The notes under the pieces are model-generated. The model was given only the letters and a program-made list of their open reading frames with translations. It did not search any database and had not been told where the DNA came from. A stretch of DNA of 64,000 bases from contig JBDTRR010000021.1 in the NCBI GenBank assembly GCA_039931615.1, positions 16,056 through 80,055 of the forward strand, in the 5' to 3' direction. A program made the position numbers and the translations under genes. The stretch is from JAHFUI01 sp039931615 (GTDB lineage: Bacteria > Acidobacteriota > Vicinamibacteria > Vicinamibacterales > CAVVIG01). Positions 32,087 through 40,857 of this stretch are shown one piece after another (within the stretch, counting starts at the first letter, position 1; each line of letters opens with the position of its first letter).

Positions 32087-32842
32087 TCACTCGCCCTCCG
32101 CGTACGCGTTGTGAATCGTGTCGATCATCACCCACAGCATCTCGATCTTGAACGCCAGCGCGTCGAAGGCACGGCGCTGCAGCTCGATCGTCGTGCAATG
32201 CGTCTGGACCAGCCGCAGTCCCTGTTCGCTGTCGCGGGGCGCCTGGGTCAGCCGGCTCTTGAAGTAGTCGAGCGCCTCGGGCCGGATCCAGGGGTAGTGG
32301 ACGGGGAAGGCGCTGATGCGCTGGCGCATCAGGTCGGGCGCGAACAGCTCGGTCAGCGACGAGGCGACGGCGTCGATCCACGGCTTCGTCTTGCAGAACG
32401 TCACGTAGGCTTCCGCCGCGAACCGCACGCCCGGCAGGACGTGGCGCTCGTCCTCCATCTCGTCGCGGGGGACGCCGACCGCTTCGCCCAGCCGGATCCA
32501 CATCTCGATCCCGCCCGAGCCGGGCTCCGTCCCATCGTGGTCGATCAGGCGCTGCAGCCAGACGCGCCGCACCTCCGGATCTGGGCAGTTCGAGAGGATG
32601 GCGGCGTCCTTCCGGGGGACCGCCCGCTGGTAGGCGAGCCGGTTGGCCACCCATCCCTGCAACTGCCGCGGCGTCAGGCGGCCTTCGTGCATCAGGTGAT
32701 GAAACGGGTGGTTGGCGTAGTAGGAGCGGCTGAACGCCCGCAGACCGTCGGCCAGCGCGGCGGGCGTCAACGGCGCATCGAGATCGGGGATCGGCGGCGG
32801 CACCGGCGTCGCCAGTGCGGAAGGATGCAAGCCAGTGGTCAT
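32087..32842 (-). CDS. pqqC: Pyrroloquinoline-quinone synthase PqqC
   Basis: A 251-aa cofactor-free oxidase that does the final ring closure and eight-electron oxidation to PQQ. Conserved blocks are YYANHPFHHLMHEG, NRLAYQRAVPRKDAAI, DHDGTEPGSGGIEMW and HYPWIRPEALDYF. The N-terminal 25 residues are Pro-rich and not part of the fold. Length is normal. It lies between pqqB and pqqD as expected. Confidence 0.97.
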   Translation of the reverse strand: MTTGLHPSALATPVPPPIPDLDAPLTPAALADGLRAFSRSYYANHPFHHLMHEGRLTPRQLQGWVANRLAYQRAVPRKDAAILSNCPDPEVRRVWLQRLIDHDGTEPGSGGIEMWIRLGEAVGVPRDEMEDERHVLPGVRFAAEAYVTFCKTKPWIDAVASSLTELFAPDLMRQRISAFPVHYPWIRPEALDYFKSRLTQAPRDSEQGLRLVQTHCTTIELQRRAFDALAFKIEMLWVMIDTIHNAYAEGE

Positions 32843-32881
32843 GGTTCGCTCGAGAATATGGCTGATGGGGGGTCTCCATCG

Positions 32882-32935
32882 GCCATCAGAATCTACACCG
32901 CCATCAAAATCTACACAGCCATCAGAATCTACACT
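32882..32935. repeat. Three 18-bp tandem units between pqqB and pqqC
   Basis: GCCATCAGAATCTACACC, GCCATCAAAATCTACACA and GCCATCAGAATCTACACT in direct tandem. The last unit covers the stop and final codons of pqqB (stop CTA at 32929-32931 on the plus strand). The 18-bp period matches the unit size in the nuoD-nuoH tract, with a different sequence. Confidence 0.92.
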
Positions 32936-33906
32936 GCGATCTCCATTCCGTCGACACCGATGACGAGGCCGGCCTGCTCGACCAGGGTCGATTCGGGCGA
33001 GTGCTCGATTAGCATCGGATTGGTGTTGTTGATGTGGGTGTAGAGGCGATGGCGGCAGGGCAGCGCCGCCAGCTGCGCCAGGCTGCCGCCCGGGCCGGAG
33101 ATCGGCAGATGGTCCATTTCCCTGGCGGTCCGGCTGCCGATGCCGAGCGCGATCAGCTCGTCGTCTTTCCAGAAGGTCCCGTCAAACAGCAGCACGTCGG
33201 CCGCCGCGAAGCGATCGAGCAGCGCCGGCGTCAGTTCGCCGCAGCCGGGGACGAAGGCGCAGATGCTTCCGCTGTCCTCTTCGCGGAGCGCGAGTCCCAC
33301 GGTGTGGCCGGCGTCGTGGCGGCGGGCGAAGCGCGGCGGCCCCGCCGCGACGACGAATGCCTCGACGACGAGGCCGCTCGGCGCGCCGTCGCGGTAGCGG
33401 AGCGGCTGCGGTGTCTCGAGCCGGAGCTCGGTCATCGGCACCTCGGCGAAGGCCCTCGTCACCGGCAGGATCCGCGAATCGTGTTCCAGCATCGCGCCGA
33501 CCGCGGCGGTCGCCCACACCGGAAGATGCCGCGCTTCGCGCAGCAGCACCAGTCCCAGCGTGTGATCGAGCTCCGCATCGGTCAGCAGCACGCCTTCGAT
33601 CGGCACACGCCTGATCGCGGGTGGCGCGGCATCAGCGGCGTCGGGTTCGGGGGGGATGGCTGACGGCTGATTGGTCGGGTCCGGCGTCAGCGGGGCGAAG
33701 GATGGCAGCTGCGCGAGCTGATCGCGCACGTCGGGCGACGCGTTCAGCAGGAACCAACGCTGGCCGTCGACGCTAATCGCGGCGGAGGACTGGCGGCGGG
33801 GTCTGGCCGCCTGGGGTGTGGATCGGGCAACGCGACAGGATGGGCACCAGCAGTTCCACTGAGGGAAGCCGCCGCCGGCGGCCGTGCCGAGGAGAACGAC
33901 TCTCAC
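32929..33906 (-). CDS. pqqB: PQQ biosynthesis protein PqqB
   Basis: A 325-aa metallo-beta-lactamase-fold protein, proposed to hydroxylate the cross-linked Glu-Tyr intermediate. It starts MRVVLLGTAAGGGFPQWNCW, the usual opening with the structural zinc cysteines (CWCPSC). LTDAELDHTLGLVLLRE carries the active-site motif, and LYTHINNTNPML is near the C-terminus. An insertion of about 20 residues near 75-95 (Pro/Asp-rich) makes it slightly longer than normal. Confidence 0.96.
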   Translation of the reverse strand: MRVVLLGTAAGGGFPQWNCWCPSCRVARSTPQAARPRRQSSAAISVDGQRWFLLNASPDVRDQLAQLPSFAPLTPDPTNQPSAIPPEPDAADAAPPAIRRVPIEGVLLTDAELDHTLGLVLLREARHLPVWATAAVGAMLEHDSRILPVTRAFAEVPMTELRLETPQPLRYRDGAPSGLVVEAFVVAAGPPRFARRHDAGHTVGLALREEDSGSICAFVPGCGELTPALLDRFAAADVLLFDGTFWKDDELIALGIGSRTAREMDHLPISGPGGSLAQLAALPCRHRLYTHINNTNPMLIEHSPESTLVEQAGLVIGVDGMEIAV

Positions 33907-33955
33907 GCCGAGTGAGGAGGCGGAACTGAAAACAGCGCCGCCCCCTTCCGAGAGT

Positions 33956-34030
33956 CTAGCGAGTCGCCGCGTAGGCGGTGACTTCCAGCGTCACGGCTAC
34001 GATTTCGAATTCAGGTTTCGTCCAGGTCAT
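33956..34030 (-). CDS. pqqA: PQQ precursor peptide PqqA
   Basis: A 24-residue peptide from ATG 34030 to TAG 33956, the substrate from which PQQ is built. It opens MTWTKPEFE and ends VTLEVTAYAATR. Glu16 and Tyr20, the two residues that become PQQ, are at the canonical positions in E-V-T-x-Y, and the WxKPxF start is also family-like. It lies 49 bases before pqqB on the same strand, with AGGT-type ribosome-binding sequence eight bases before the ATG. Size, order and motif make this very likely. Confidence 0.95.
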   Translation of the reverse strand: MTWTKPEFEIVAVTLEVTAYAATR

Positions 34031-34121
34031 CGGTGCGTACCTCACAGCGGGCGTAACGATCCGTCCATCGATACGTGTTTCCGTGCCGGCCGGAGTTGGA
34101 GCGGACCCCGTGATCTTTTGG

Positions 34122-34150
34122 ATTATAGGAATCGCCGCTGGGCGCCACAA
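34122..34150 (-). promoter_or_regulatory. Sigma-70-type promoter for the pqq operon
   Basis: On the minus strand TTGTGG (34150-34145) and a perfect TATAAT (34127-34122) are spaced by exactly 17 bases. Transcription would start near 34115, giving a leader of about 85 bases before pqqA. The perfect -10 is rare in this GC-rich sequence. The leader has no obvious riboswitch fold by eye. Confidence 0.7.
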
Positions 34151-34245
34151 GGGAATAGTCGCCCCCGGGGCGCGCCATCCCGGCCGCATTTCACAGTCTT
34201 TTCCGTCTCGTCCGTGGGGCCCGCATCAGCGTAAAAAGAATCGCT

Positions 34246-34300
34246 GTCGTGCAGGCCTTCAAGCCTGCGGTGTCTGGCAGACCTGAAGGTCTGCGCTACT
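34246..34300. repeat. Variant double-hairpin repeat upstream of pqq promoter
   Basis: GCAGGCCTTCAAGCCTGC followed by CAGACCTGAAGGTCTG and GCGCTAC. It has the same two-hairpin plan as the main family but different stem sequences. It lies in the 302-base gene-free gap 34031-34332, together with the pqq promoter. Confidence 0.65.
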
Positions 34301-34332
34301 CCAGAATCGATTTTCACACGCCTGACGCCGTG

Positions 34333-35682
34333 TCACGACTTCAGCCACTCCGGCAGCAGGCCGGCCTTGCCGAGCAGGTAGTCGCGCGAGTGCTCGACCA
34401 GGCCGACCATCCGGCTCATGTCGACATTCAGCAGCTGCCCGTTGCGCTTGATCGGCCGGCCGGCGACGAAGACCGAGTCGACATTCGACGTGTCGGCGCA
34501 GACCACCACCGTCGCCACCGGGTCGATCATCGGCGCGACGTTGATCTGATCGGTCCTGATCAGGATGATGTCCGCCTGCTTGCCCGGCGTCAGCGAGCCG
34601 ACCTTGCCGTCGAGGGCGCAGGCGCGGGCGCCGTCGATGGTCGCGAACTCCAGCACGTCGCGATGCGTCAGTGTCGGGGCGAACGCGGTGTCGGGCGTCG
34701 CCGGGAACGACAGGATGCGGTCCTGGACCAGGGCGGTGCGCATCTGGGTGAACATGTCGCCGGGCGCGCTCGAGACGACGTCGACGCTCAGCGACGGGCG
34801 GACGCCGCGGGCGACCAGCCGGCTGGTGGGCGGGACGCCGTGCCCCATCAACATCTCGACGTACGGCGCCAGCGACGTCGTGCCGCCAGTGCTGGCGATC
34901 AGGTCGAGCTCCTGGTCGGTGCAGTCGGTGCAGTGGATGTAGATGGTGTCCGGACCCATCAGCCCGAGCTCGTGCAGCGTCTGCACGTGGTGGACGTGCA
35001 CGCCGGTCAGCCGCATGCCGACGTGCACGCTGATGCGGGCCCCGATGTCCCGCGCCAGCGCCCAGTCGTGGCGGGCGACGTCGGGCGTCGTGTTGCCCGG
35101 CGCGCGCGCGGCGAGCGCCAGCGTCAGGAGCTGATCGTCCGACGAGAAGTAGCGCGTCCGCAGCCGCCGGACATCCTCGGGGTGGTCGTGCGGGCTGTAC
35201 GACCAGTACTGCGCGCCGACCGCCGGGCCGTGCGCGTAGATGGCGCGGATTCCGGCAGCGGTCAGGCCGCCGATCGCGGCGTCCGAGTGCTCCGGCGTGT
35301 TGTTGACGTGGGACCAGTCGAGCAGCGTGGTGACGCCGGCGTTGAGCGCCTCGAGCGCGCCGACCAGGTTGGCGGCGTGGACGTCCTCGGGCCGATACTG
35401 GATGCCGATGTTGTCCAGCATGCCGCTGAAGTATTCGTCCAGGGTGCAGCTCGGCAGGATGCCGCGGACCGGTGTCTGCCAGGTGTGCCGGTGCGTATCG
35501 ATGAAGCCGGGCATCACGATGCGGTGGCGGGCATCGACGATCTCGGCGTCGCCGGCCTCGATCGATCGGCCGATCTCCTTGATGATGCCGTTCTCGATCA
35601 GCACGTCCCCATTGGGAACGTCGGCGACGTCCTTATCGAGCGTGAGGACGTACCCACCGCGAATCAGCGTCCGCTCGGCCAT
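34333..35682 (-). CDS. Amidohydrolase family protein (ATZ/TRZ-like deaminase or chlorohydrolase)
   Basis: A 449-aa metal-dependent hydrolase. The metal motif is PGFIDTHRHTWQ (HxH near residue 63). Later His ligands are in ISVHVG and IYIHCTD, the catalytic Asp in SLSVDVVSS, and the C-terminal beta segment closes with GKQADIILI. The nearest named relatives are cytosine/guanine deaminases and TrzN/AtzA-type enzymes; the substrate is unknown. ATG 35682 is chosen because TTGGAGG lies just before it; the longer frame starts inside that ribosome-binding site. It follows the bicupin gene by 33 bases. Confidence 0.9.
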   Translation of the reverse strand: MAERTLIRGGYVLTLDKDVADVPNGDVLIENGIIKEIGRSIEAGDAEIVDARHRIVMPGFIDTHRHTWQTPVRGILPSCTLDEYFSGMLDNIGIQYRPEDVHAANLVGALEALNAGVTTLLDWSHVNNTPEHSDAAIGGLTAAGIRAIYAHGPAVGAQYWSYSPHDHPEDVRRLRTRYFSSDDQLLTLALAARAPGNTTPDVARHDWALARDIGARISVHVGMRLTGVHVHHVQTLHELGLMGPDTIYIHCTDCTDQELDLIASTGGTTSLAPYVEMLMGHGVPPTSRLVARGVRPSLSVDVVSSAPGDMFTQMRTALVQDRILSFPATPDTAFAPTLTHRDVLEFATIDGARACALDGKVGSLTPGKQADIILIRTDQINVAPMIDPVATVVVCADTSNVDSVFVAGRPIKRNGQLLNVDMSRMVGLVEHSRDYLLGKAGLLPEWLKS

Positions 35683-35715
35683 CTCGACCTCCAATGGTGA
35701 TCGCTCCGCCCGTGG

Positions 35716-36576
35716 TCAGCCTTCCAGCTCTTTCGCCTTCTGCTCCCATTCCGCCATGAAGCGGAAGACGTTCTCCCGCGGCGGCTGTGGCGAGAACGTC
35801 TCCAGCCACCGCACCGGCTCGGTGCCGATGTTCTTGAACGTGTGGACGCAGCCGGTGCCGGTCCAGAGCACGGTGCCGGGCTGGGCCAGATACCGCTGGC
35901 CGTCCATCACCGCTTCGACCTCGCCGCTCAGGATGAAGTAGGCCTCTTCGTAGGTGTGATCGTGGGCGCCGATCGCCACGCCGGGCAGGTACTCGATGAA
36001 CAGCAGGCGATGATGCGCGGCGCCGAACTTCTCGTCGATCAGCCACTTCAGGAAGACACCCTTCAGCCCGGCGGCGACCATCCGCCCCTCGTCGCCGGGA
36101 GGAATCTGGCTGACGTCGAAGTGGCCGAGCAGGTTGCCCTTCGGATCGGACGGGTCGAGCGGATCGCCGGTGTCGGGGAGACGGCCGTTCCTCGGGAAGA
36201 AGGTGTCACGCTCCATGCCGGCCGGCTTCGGCTGCGGCGCGGCATGCTGCAGCCAGCGGACGTCCGCCGATCCGGCGTTGCGCCATGCGTGCGGCGTGCC
36301 GACCTTGATGCACCCGTAGTCGCCCGGGCCGAGGCGATACGTCTGGTCGTTGATGCCGGCCACCACCTCGCCGGCCAGGATGTAGAAGCCCTCCTCGTAG
36401 GCATGGAGGTGCGGCGCCAGCGTGCCGCCGGGGGCGAGCTGCGCGATGCTCAGGCCGGTGTGGACCGAGCCCGAGGTGTGGTCGACCAGCGCCGCTTCGG
36501 TGTATCGATGGCCGTGCGCCCCGTAGATCGGATTGGCGGTGAGGCGGCTGTCATTGAAGGTGCCGACGTAATGCAT
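35716..36576 (-). CDS. Bicupin protein
   Basis: A 286-aa protein with two cupin barrels. Cupin 1 has APHLHAYEEGFYILAGE (about 54-70); cupin 2 has GAHDHTYEEAYFILSGE (about 200-216). Both keep the His/His/Glu metal set. The layout is like (S)-ureidoglycine aminohydrolase and other two-domain cupins, but no purine-pathway neighbours are present except the adjacent amidohydrolase. It starts five bases after the FKBP stop, so it is co-transcribed. The function is open. Confidence 0.88.
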   Translation of the reverse strand: MHYVGTFNDSRLTANPIYGAHGHRYTEAALVDHTSGSVHTGLSIAQLAPGGTLAPHLHAYEEGFYILAGEVVAGINDQTYRLGPGDYGCIKVGTPHAWRNAGSADVRWLQHAAPQPKPAGMERDTFFPRNGRLPDTGDPLDPSDPKGNLLGHFDVSQIPPGDEGRMVAAGLKGVFLKWLIDEKFGAAHHRLLFIEYLPGVAIGAHDHTYEEAYFILSGEVEAVMDGQRYLAQPGTVLWTGTGCVHTFKNIGTEPVRWLETFSPQPPRENVFRFMAEWEQKAKELEG

Positions 36577-36581
36577 GATCG

Positions 36582-37010
36582 CTACTTGATCTTGAGCAGC
36601 TCGACGTCGAACACCAGCACGCCCTTCGGATCGCGGCCTCGATAGGCGAGCGCTTCCGGGATCCAGAAGCGGCGCTTCTCGCCCACCACCATCAGCTGCA
36701 CGCCTTCGGTCCAGCCGGCGATGACCCGGTCGAGCGGAAACGAGCTCGGCGCGCCGCGCGCGACGGAGCTGTCGAACATCTTGCCGTCGGTCGTCCAGCC
36801 GGTGTAGTGCACCGTCACTTCATCGTTCCCCCGCGGATGCGCGGTGCCGGTGCCTTTGGTCAGCACCTTCGACGCCAGCCCGGACGAGGTCTTGGCGGCG
36901 TCGGCCGGCGCCGCCTTGACGTCGGGCGGGGCGGGAATCATCTTCAGGGTCGTCTGCGAAGCCGCGAAGGCGGCGGTCAGGACGAAGGCGAGCGTGGCGA
37001 CGATACGCAT
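36582..37010 (-). CDS. Secreted FKBP-type peptidyl-prolyl isomerase
   Basis: A 142-aa protein with a signal peptide (MRIVATLAFVLTAAFAASQ), a Pro/Ala-rich linker and one FKBP domain. Motifs are VTVHYTGWTTDGKMFDSS, VIAGWTEGVQLMVVGEKRRF and VLVFDVELL. It is a short periplasmic folding catalyst. It is first in the FKBP, bicupin, amidohydrolase run, and divergent from the DUF4331 gene. Confidence 0.93.
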   Translation of the reverse strand: MRIVATLAFVLTAAFAASQTTLKMIPAPPDVKAAPADAAKTSSGLASKVLTKGTGTAHPRGNDEVTVHYTGWTTDGKMFDSSVARGAPSSFPLDRVIAGWTEGVQLMVVGEKRRFWIPEALAYRGRDPKGVLVFDVELLKIK

Positions 37011-37153
37011 GGGTCAGCCATCCTTTCGTTTTTCAGCCCTTCATTCTACTCCCTGCCAATCCGAGCGCCCACCGCGACCGTAGACCTGCCTGGAAAGCAG
37101 ATTCGACACCACGCGGATCGGGCAGCTGCCACGGCTGCTGAAGGGGGAGTGGT

Positions 37154-38698
37154 ATGAAACGGAGTTGTGTCATGAGAAGACTGTTCAAGGGATCGGTCGC
37201 GGCGGCGCTGCTCGCCGCGACGGGAATGACCGTGCACGGGTCGAGTCATCGCGAGGCGCTCGCGATCCTCAACGAGCCGTGCGCCGACAACACCGACACC
37301 TACGCCTGGGTGTCGAACGAGGTGCACGACAAGCTGTATCTGATCATGGACTTCAACCCGCTGCACGAGCCGGGTCAGGGCAACCAGGGCCTGCGGGCGT
37401 GCAACGGCTACCGCTACGAGTTCCATCTCGCCAAGGGCAAGAGCCTGAAGGACGAGGTGGTCTACCGGGTCGAGTTCGCCAACCGGCTGCGGCCGGAATC
37501 GGCGCCGAGCCCGGCCGACCCGCTCGGCGGCGGCAACGAGCTGCTCTGGCAGCTCACCGGCGGCACCGAGACCATGAGGGTCACCCGCATCGATGCCGAC
37601 CGACGCTGGAAGGACGATGACGAGCGCGTCGAGGTGCTGGGCCGGGGCCTGCCCGTCCTGCCGAACAATCACGGGCCGCAGACCGATCGGCTCGTCTACG
37701 GCCTCGGCCCGTTCAAGGGCTACGACTCCGGCGATGCGTCCAGCCGCGAGGAGGGCCTCTACGATCAGACGTTCGTCGACACCTTCATCCACGATCTGTC
37801 GAACGGCGGGCGGATCATCGCCGGGCAGTTCGACGACCCCTATCAGCTCGACGAGAAAGGCATCTTCGACCTCGTCAACCTGAACGCCAACGATCTCGGC
37901 GGCATCCCGGGGGCGCGGCGTCCGCCGGCGAAGGATGTCTTCACCGGCTTCAATCTGTTCTCGATCGCCCTCGAGGTCCCGATCACCGACATCTTCCCGA
38001 ACGGCATTCCACACAACGGCCGTCTCCGGCCCAACTCCACCGACAGCCTGATCCGGGTCTGGTCGCGCATCACCCGGCAGCAGGTCCAGACCGTCGATCC
38101 GACGAACATCATCACCGGCCTCAAGGGGTCGGGCGACTGGGTGCAGGTGGGACGCAACGCCCTGCCGCTGTTCAACGCCGGCCTGGTCGGCACGCAGCGC
38201 CAGACGCTCTACCTGCGCTCCGACCCGATGAACGACGTCACAAACTTCGGCGCCGACATCCTGTATCCGGTCCTGGTGCGCGACGCCGAGGCGCTCGGCA
38301 TCTACGGCGCGCTGGGCGTCCCCGAGGCCACGGTGGCGACGCTGAAAGGGCCCCGCCTCGACATCATCAACGCCATCAACCTGGGACGGCCGATTCCGGT
38401 GGCCGATGGCTTCAGCGGCGACGTCATCACCCTCGACGCGGCGATCGATTCGAGCTTCCCGAACGGGCGTCGGCTGGGCGGTGGGACCGAACCGAACCGC
38501 AATCAGGTGAATGTCAACAGCGTGCTGCTCAGCCTGATCGTGGCCGGCGATCCCGCGGCCGGCCTGGCCAAAGGCGTCGAGGTCAACGACAAGGACTACC
38601 TCGATCGGTTCCCGTTCCTGGCGCCGGCGCACCAGGGACTGTTGCAGGGACACGGGGGGACCAACCTGCCGACGGTGCCGAATATTCCAGTGCCGTAG
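37154..38698 (+). CDS. DUF4331 secreted protein
   Basis: A 514-aa exported protein. The signal region (KGSVAAALLAATGMTVHG) is followed directly by SSHREAL, the defining opening of DUF4331, then EPCADNTDTYAWVS, YRYEFHL and, near the C-terminus, NQVNVNSVLLSL and KDYLDRFPFLAPAHQG. ATG 37154 has GGGGGAG seven bases upstream; ATG 37172 is a second choice. The family is uncharacterised. It is followed by DUF4198 and HupE genes on the same strand, suggesting one envelope function. Confidence 0.9.
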   Translation: MKRSCVMRRLFKGSVAAALLAATGMTVHGSSHREALAILNEPCADNTDTYAWVSNEVHDKLYLIMDFNPLHEPGQGNQGLRACNGYRYEFHLAKGKSLKDEVVYRVEFANRLRPESAPSPADPLGGGNELLWQLTGGTETMRVTRIDADRRWKDDDERVEVLGRGLPVLPNNHGPQTDRLVYGLGPFKGYDSGDASSREEGLYDQTFVDTFIHDLSNGGRIIAGQFDDPYQLDEKGIFDLVNLNANDLGGIPGARRPPAKDVFTGFNLFSIALEVPITDIFPNGIPHNGRLRPNSTDSLIRVWSRITRQQVQTVDPTNIITGLKGSGDWVQVGRNALPLFNAGLVGTQRQTLYLRSDPMNDVTNFGADILYPVLVRDAEALGIYGALGVPEATVATLKGPRLDIINAINLGRPIPVADGFSGDVITLDAAIDSSFPNGRRLGGGTEPNRNQVNVNSVLLSLIVAGDPAAGLAKGVEVNDKDYLDRFPFLAPAHQGLLQGHGGTNLPTVPNIPVP

Positions 38699-38764
38699 GC
38701 GCGGCGTGATGGTCGACGCGGGGGCATCGGCCTCCGCGTCGCCACGGCCAAACTCGCGCGCTGC

Positions 38765-38790
38765 GAAAAAAAGACTCCCGACCCCTTTTC
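38765..38790 (+). repeat. Dispersed ACTCCCGACCCC repeat, copy 3
   Basis: An A-run followed by GACTCCCGACCCCTTTTC, the same 26-base element as at 22463 with one more A. Here it is intergenic, between the DUF4331 and DUF4198 genes, and ends 21 bases before the latter's start. Confidence 0.8.
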
Positions 38791-38811
38791 TTGTCACTTT
38801 TCGAGGTCATC

Positions 38812-39666
38812 ATGACGCTGCGTCCATCGCTGCTCCGCCGCCCGGGACTGATCACGCTATCCGCCCTGATGCTCTGCTCCGCGCCGCTCGCCGGTCACGA
38901 CATGTGGATCGAGCCGGCGACGTTCGCGCCGGAGGTCGGCCAGGTCGTCAGCCTGCGGCTGCGCGTCGGCCAGGATCTGCTCGGCGATCCGCTGCCGCTC
39001 GATCCGGCGCTCGTCAATCAGTTCGTCGTCCAGGATGCCGCCGGCCTCAAACCGGTCGTCCGCCGCGACGGCGGCGATCCGGCCGGCCTGCTGCGCGTCG
39101 CCTCCCCCGGCCTCCAGATCATCGGCTATCGCAGCAACCCCAGCCCGATCGAGATGGCGGCGGAGAAGTTCAATCAGTACGTCAAGGAAGAAGGCCTCGA
39201 ACAGGTGCTGGCCATGCGGGCCAGCCGCGGCCAGACCGGCGCCGCGACGAACGAACTGTTCGCACGCTGCGCGAAGAGCCTGGTGTGGTCGGGAACGCCG
39301 GCCGGTGCGCAGGGCGACCGCGCCCTCGGGTTCACCCTCGAGCTCGTCGCCGAGCGCAATCCCTACGCGATCGGCGCGGGTCAGGACCTGCCGGTTCGCC
39401 TGCTCTACGAGAACCATCCCCTCCCGGGCGCGCTGGTCGTGGCGATGAATCGCCTCAACCCCGCCGAGAAACTCTCCGCCCGCACCGACCAGGACGGCCG
39501 GGTGCGGTTCAAGTTGCGGCCGGGCGGGATGTGGCTGGTCAAGGCCGTCCACATGGTGCCGGCGCCGGCGGGCGGCCGCGCCGAGTGGGCGAGCTTCTGG
39601 GCATCGCTGACGTTCGAGCTGCGGAACAGCCCGGTCAGCGCCAACGCGTCACTGGCGCGGGATTGA
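38812..39666 (+). CDS. DUF4198 periplasmic protein
   Basis: A 284-aa exported protein. A signal peptide (LITLSALMLCSAPLAGHD) is followed by HDMWIEPATFAPEVGQVVSL, the typical opening of DUF4198 proteins. Pfam links this family with nickel/cobalt transport components (NikM/CbiK-like). The second half has a beta-rich carboxypeptidase-regulatory-like pattern (RTDQDGRVRFKL). ATG 38812 is preceded by GAGGTC. Between DUF4331 and HupE, it may bind a metal or protein ligand in the periplasm. Confidence 0.82.
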   Translation: MTLRPSLLRRPGLITLSALMLCSAPLAGHDMWIEPATFAPEVGQVVSLRLRVGQDLLGDPLPLDPALVNQFVVQDAAGLKPVVRRDGGDPAGLLRVASPGLQIIGYRSNPSPIEMAAEKFNQYVKEEGLEQVLAMRASRGQTGAATNELFARCAKSLVWSGTPAGAQGDRALGFTLELVAERNPYAIGAGQDLPVRLLYENHPLPGALVVAMNRLNPAEKLSARTDQDGRVRFKLRPGGMWLVKAVHMVPAPAGGRAEWASFWASLTFELRNSPVSANASLARD

Positions 39667-39694
39667 AAACCCTGCCGCTGGGAATTTCTTGATC

Positions 39695-40807
39695 ATGCGA
39701 TCACATTCATCCAAACGCCGGCTCGTCAATGCGCTCCTTCTCGCCACGGTGGCGCTGACCCTCGGCCAACCGGCGCTTCGCGCCCACGAACTCGGCACCA
39801 CGCGCGTCGAGGTCCGGTTCGACGCCGCCCGGACCTACACCATCGAGATCGTCACCGATGCCGGCGCACTCGTCGAGAAGCTCGGAGCCATGGGCGGCGG
39901 GCCAGCCCTCACCGACCCGAACCCGGATCGTCTTCAGTCGGCGCTCGCCGCCTTCGACGACACGTTCCGCCGCCGCGTGAAGCTGGCGTTCGACGCGACC
40001 GAGGCGCGCCCGGCGATCGCGTATGCGGTGTCGCCGGGATCCGACGCCGCCTCGCCGCCGCTGGCGACGATCCGGCTGACCGGCGCGATCCCACCCGGCG
40101 CGGATCGTTTCAGCTGGAGCTACGCCTGGACGTTCGCCTCGTACGCAATGACCATCCGCACCGCCGCGGCCGGGGACCCGGCGACCGAATGGCTGGAGGG
40201 CGGGCAGACCAGCGCGCCATTCGCACTGACGCTGCCGCCGCCGCCCGCCGATCGGCTCGCCACCGCCTGGCGCTATCTCGCGCTCGGCTTCACCCACATC
40301 GTGCCTCACGGCCTGGACCACATGCTGTTCGTGCTCGGCATCTACCTGCTCAGCGGCCGCGCGCGCACCGTGCTCTGGCAGGTCAGTGCCTTCACGGTCG
40401 CTCACTCGATCACTCTGGGCCTCGGCATCTACGGCATCGTCGCCGTCTCGCCGGCGATCGTCGAGCCGCTGATCGCTCTCTCGATTGCCTACGTCGCGAT
40501 CGAGAACATCTTTCTCTCGGAGCTCAGATCGTGGCGGGTTGCCCTGGTCTTCGGGTTCGGGCTCCTCCACGGGATGGGGTTCGCGGGCGCCCTCAGCGAG
40601 CTGGGGCTGCCGCGCTCGGAATTCCTGACCGCCCTGCTGACGTTCAACCTGGGAGTCGAGGCGGGCCAGCTGACGGTGATCGGCGCCGCTTTTCTGCTTG
40701 TCGGCGGCCTCTCCGCCGACCGCGTCTGGTACCGCACCCGCATCGTCATCCCCGCGTCGATGGCGATCGCTGGCACGGCGGTGTACTGGACGGTCCAGCG
40801 CCTGTAG
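39695..40807 (+). CDS. HupE/UreJ family membrane protein
   Basis: A 370-aa protein. A signal region and a periplasmic domain (AHELGTTRVEVRF at its start) are followed by about seven helices beginning GFTHIVPHGLDHMLFVLGIY, the HupE/UreJ_2 motif with conserved His residues, then FTVAHSITLGL and FGLLHGMGFAGAL. HupE and UreJ proteins are thought to import Ni or Co. No hydrogenase or urease genes are nearby. It starts 28 bases after the DUF4198 gene. Confidence 0.88.
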   Translation: MRSHSSKRRLVNALLLATVALTLGQPALRAHELGTTRVEVRFDAARTYTIEIVTDAGALVEKLGAMGGGPALTDPNPDRLQSALAAFDDTFRRRVKLAFDATEARPAIAYAVSPGSDAASPPLATIRLTGAIPPGADRFSWSYAWTFASYAMTIRTAAAGDPATEWLEGGQTSAPFALTLPPPPADRLATAWRYLALGFTHIVPHGLDHMLFVLGIYLLSGRARTVLWQVSAFTVAHSITLGLGIYGIVAVSPAIVEPLIALSIAYVAIENIFLSELRSWRVALVFGFGLLHGMGFAGALSELGLPRSEFLTALLTFNLGVEAGQLTVIGAAFLLVGGLSADRVWYRTRIVIPASMAIAGTAVYWTVQRL

Positions 40808-40857
40808 CGCTCTTGAAGAAGCCTCGAAGGCGGAAGCGTCGGCACGACTACAGTCAC

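Noticed and set aside
37046..38797. 583-codon minus-strand frame opposite the DUF4331 gene
   Set aside because: Asp/Arg/Val-rich shadow; DUF4331 on the plus strand has a signal peptide and family motifs.
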